From assembly GCA_001931905.2 (NCBI GenBank), contig MSJI02000881.1, forward strand, positions 55,321-119,320: a DNA stretch of 64,000 nt, read 5' to 3'. The DNA comes from Cladosporium sp. IMV 00045 (Eukaryota; Ascomycota; Dothideomycetes; Cladosporiales; Cladosporiaceae). This document shows, piece after piece, positions 61,516-64,000 of the stretch. Numbering within the stretch: position 1 is the stretch's first letter; every line of letters begins with the position of its first letter. A model generated the notes under the pieces. It searched no databases. It was not told where the DNA came from and saw only the letters and a program-made list of their open reading frames with translations. The position numbers were made by a program, and so were the translations under genes.

Positions 61516-62760
61516 ATGGCCGAAAAAGTAGTGGCAGACGCTGCACTTGCAGCCGGCGAGCAACCTGTTGCCAACGAAACTGCGCTCGCGACCACCAACA
61601 ACGACGGCACCGTCCAAAAAGTCAGGAAAACCAAGATCATCAAGCGCAAGCGAAGACCTGCGCGCCCGCAACAGGATCCCAGCACATTCAAAACCGAACC
61701 GCCTCCACAGACCGGCACGATCTTCAACATCTGGTACAACAAATGGTCTGGTGGAGACAGGGAGGATGCGCTCGCTTCGAAGCACCAAGCGAAGGGGAGG
61801 TGTAATGTCGCGCTGGATTCTGGATACACGCGCGCGGACAAGGTTCGTGGATCGTATTTCTGCCTTTTCTTTGCCCGTGGTCTTTGCCCACGTGGTAGCG
61901 ACTGCGAATACCTGCACCGTCTGCCGAACAGCAGGATAGGAAAAGAGGGCGAGGGCAGTCTGGGAGACATTTTTCCGAGCAACGTCGACTGCTTCGGGCG
62001 CGACAAGTTCTCGGACTACAGAGATGACATGGGCGGTGTGGGTTCCTTCATGCGCGTCAACCGCACGCTGTATGTGGGCAGGATCAACGTTAGCGACGAC
62101 ATCGAGGAAATTGTTTCACGGCATTTCCAGGAGTGGGGACAGATCGACCGCATTCGCGTGCTTCCCAGCAGAGGCGTTGCGTTTGTGACATACACACATT
62201 TGGCGAACAGCGAGTTCGCGAAAGAGGCGATGGCTCATCAAAGCTTGGATCACAACGAGACTCTCAACGTGCGATGGGCGACAGTCGACCCCAACCCGGT
62301 TGCGCAAAAACGCGAGGCGAGGAGAGTGGAAGAGCAGGCTGCGGAGGCTATCAGGAGGGCATTACCAGCAAGCTACATCGCGGAGCTGGAGGGAAGGAAA
62401 TGGGAGGGCGCAGAGCCAGAAGAGGAGCGCAAGCGAAGAAAGATCGAAGGCAGCTTCGGGCTGCAAGGATACGATGCGCCAGACGATGTATGGTACGCCA
62501 GTGAAAAAGCAAGGCTGGAGGCGCCGGAACAGCAGAAAATGCTTGAAGGTGGCGATGGAGACGCAGACGATGCACCATTACAGATCACGGGCGGCAATGG
62601 TCCTGCTCAACAAGGTCCTTCCGGCGGAATCCTAGGCGCATCGACTCTGGCTGCTCTTCAAGGCGTTCGCGCGGCACCTGGTGCTGGAGATGCATCATCA
62701 GCGAAACCTGCCGGACCACTCGTCGGATATGGCAGCGACAGCGATGACGACGATGATTGA
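61516..62760 (+). CDS. CWC2: Pre-mRNA splicing factor Cwc2
   Basis: Cwc2 is an RNA-binding protein of the Prp19-related complex that contacts U6 snRNA and helps form the spliceosome active site. One exon encodes 414 residues from the ATG at 61516. The Torus domain carries NKWSGGDRED and ASKHQAKGRCN, followed by a CCCH zinc finger (C-x7-C-x5-C-x3-H in YFCLFFARGLCPRGSDCEYL plus the next His), then an RRM with RNP2 (TLYVGRI) and RNP1 (RGVAFVTY). The C-terminus is a Gly/Ala-rich, acidic tail (GSDSDDDDD). All key parts are present. It is longer than yeast Cwc2 because of this tail, as usual in filamentous fungi. Confidence 0.96.
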   Translation: MAEKVVADAALAAGEQPVANETALATTNNDGTVQKVRKTKIIKRKRRPARPQQDPSTFKTEPPPQTGTIFNIWYNKWSGGDREDALASKHQAKGRCNVALDSGYTRADKVRGSYFCLFFARGLCPRGSDCEYLHRLPNSRIGKEGEGSLGDIFPSNVDCFGRDKFSDYRDDMGGVGSFMRVNRTLYVGRINVSDDIEEIVSRHFQEWGQIDRIRVLPSRGVAFVTYTHLANSEFAKEAMAHQSLDHNETLNVRWATVDPNPVAQKREARRVEEQAAEAIRRALPASYIAELEGRKWEGAEPEEERKRRKIEGSFGLQGYDAPDDVWYASEKARLEAPEQQKMLEGGDGDADDAPLQITGGNGPAQQGPSGGILGASTLAALQGVRAAPGAGDASSAKPAGPLVGYGSDSDDDDD

Positions 62761-63221
62761 TCAATTGATCCTTGTCACATCAGAATCCATGATCTTGTCT
62801 TCTCAGAGTCAAATGCCTTGCTTTGAGGCATACAGTGGCAACAGAAACCGTGCCGCCAAAACATGGGCCGCATCTCGAGGGAGCGAATCACCATGTATGT
62901 ACTTTTAACAAATATACTTTCGACCAGGGTCCGGCACCCGGAGCTGCGAATCAATACACATAGCCATGCATAACATTTGCATGTTACGTCGAGAAGCCGA
63001 TTCGCATTGTCAATCATCAACCTCGGCTCACTCGTCCCAGACGTCACCCATGCCCCGCTGGGCTAACACGATCAACATTACCAGTCAAGACATAGATAAG
63101 CAAACACACTGTGGGTAAACATCTCCATTGATGTCGAAATCAAATACATCAATACACACAAGACTACTCTATCGTGTCACTGAATCAATAACATCGTACC
63201 CGGGTCTATCCTAATCTCATC
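62761..63221. other. Intergenic, no feature seen
   Basis: About 460 bp between two plus-strand genes, presumably 3' UTR and promoter; nothing specific was recognised. Confidence 0.55.
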
Positions 63222-63984
63222 ATGCCATTGACATCCGACCTCTCCCTCAACACCTCAGCACTCAATCCCTCCGCCATAGCAAAAGAAACCCAGGCCCAGA
63301 ATGATTCCTTAATAGAAATCGGCCGTCGCAGCCAGAAATGGTACGAAGTACGTCTCCCCCACCCCACCCTTCCCCCTCCCCCAAATCAAAGAAACCCACC
63401 AACCCAACCCAGGTCGGCGCCGAAAAATACCGCCAAATGCGGTGGAACGGCGAAACGCCCTTCCCCAAACCCGTCGTCCTCCCCACCGGCACGAACACCA
63501 CCCTCCCCTCCCGGGACCCCTCCCGCCAAATCCCCTGCCGCGTCTTCCAACCCACGCCCGGCACAGCCCCAAAAGCAGTATTCCTGCACATCCACGGCGG
63601 CGGCTGGGTCCTCCAATCCGAAGCCTACCAGGACCTGATGCTCGACTGGATCGCGACGAACTGCGATCTCACAGTCCTCAGCGTCGGCTACCGCTTGGCG
63701 CCCGAAAACCCTTACCCGGCGGGCAACGACGACTGCCAGGACGCCGCGGAGTGGCTGGTCGAGCACGCGGAGGAGACCTATGGTGCGAAATTGGGGTTCA
63801 TGGGCGGCGATTCGGCGGGGGCGCATTTGAGCATTGTGACATGCTTTCGCCTGCTGAGAACGAGGCCGGAGTTCGCGTTCAAGGCGCTCGTGTTGAATTT
63901 CGGCTGTTTCGATCTCGCGGGCTTTCTGCCGCAGGCGCACCATTTCGACACGCCGTTGATTCTGACGAAGGATATTATGGATCG
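63222..63984 (+). CDS. Alpha/beta hydrolase, hormone-sensitive-lipase family (3' partial)
   Basis: A serine esterase/lipase of the HSL group. Exons 63222-63347 and 63413 onward are split by a 65-bp CT-rich intron with GTACGT donor and CCCAG acceptor. The oxyanion motif HIHGGGW and the nucleophile elbow GGDSAGAHL are present; the catalytic Asp and His should be downstream, outside the window. The second exon probably ends at 63984, where a GTGAAT donor begins; reading through it gives a stop within two bases, at 63986-63988, in the middle of a conserved region (LILTKDIMDR), so an intron is the better explanation. The substrate is unknown. Confidence 0.88.
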
Positions 63985-64000
63985 GTGAATACTGCCTCTC

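Overview
This window is nuclear DNA of a filamentous ascomycete (Pezizomycotina), most likely a dothideomycete. The evidence is short GT-AG introns of about 50-125 bp with CTAAC/CTGAC-type branch sites in most genes, fungal-only families (a 2EXR-type protein, a PalB-like calpain, a hybrid histidine kinase, Dal5/Liz1-type permeases), a short TTAGGG-type telomere repeat and an intron-bearing nuclear tRNA-His. No rRNA, CRISPR array, bacterial operon or intact transposon was found. Exon borders were placed by reading frame, splice motif and family resemblance; no search was run.

Region 1 (1 to about 30 kb) is mostly housekeeping: a stomatin-like membrane protein (5' end outside the window), a 2EXR/F-box-like protein, proteasome subunit beta-5, a CDK-like kinase resembling Csk1, a cytochrome P450, a possible 75-aa protein, an MIT-domain protein, a calpain-like protease, an extended SDR reductase, a patatin-like phospholipase and a small conserved protein. 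Long apparently empty stretches lie at 8.4-11.5 kb and 17.7-20.9 kb.

Region 2 (30-40 kb) starts with a divergent membrane pair, a DUF4396 protein and a copper P1B-type ATPase with three Cys-x-x-Cys metal-binding modules. A degenerate tandem repeat of about 98 bp follows, then an eight-exon hybrid histidine kinase (GAF, HisKA, HATPase, receiver).

Region 3 (40-60 kb) looks like an accessory metabolic cluster for betaine/choline-type compounds. It holds an NRPS-like adenylation-thiolation-reductase enzyme whose C-terminus is a gluconokinase-type P-loop kinase, a divergently transcribed Dal5-type permease, a dimethylglycine oxidase-like flavoprotein with a peroxisomal-type C-terminus, a Rieske choline/glycine-betaine monooxygenase-like enzyme, a Baeyer-Villiger-type monooxygenase with a one-base frameshift, and a second permease whose first intron lacks a usable acceptor. 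The Rieske enzyme and the dimethylglycine oxidase would carry out successive N-demethylations of glycine betaine, while the NRPS-like reductase would activate and reduce a carboxylic acid; the known fungal relative of this architecture reduces glycine betaine. The cluster is split by an AT-rich island beginning with a short interstitial telomere repeat, a tRNA-His gene and a small HIG1-like reading frame.

Region 4 (60-64 kb) returns to ordinary genes: a YdeI/OmpD-associated-family protein, the splicing factor Cwc2, and a hormone-sensitive-lipase-type alpha/beta hydrolase cut by the window end.
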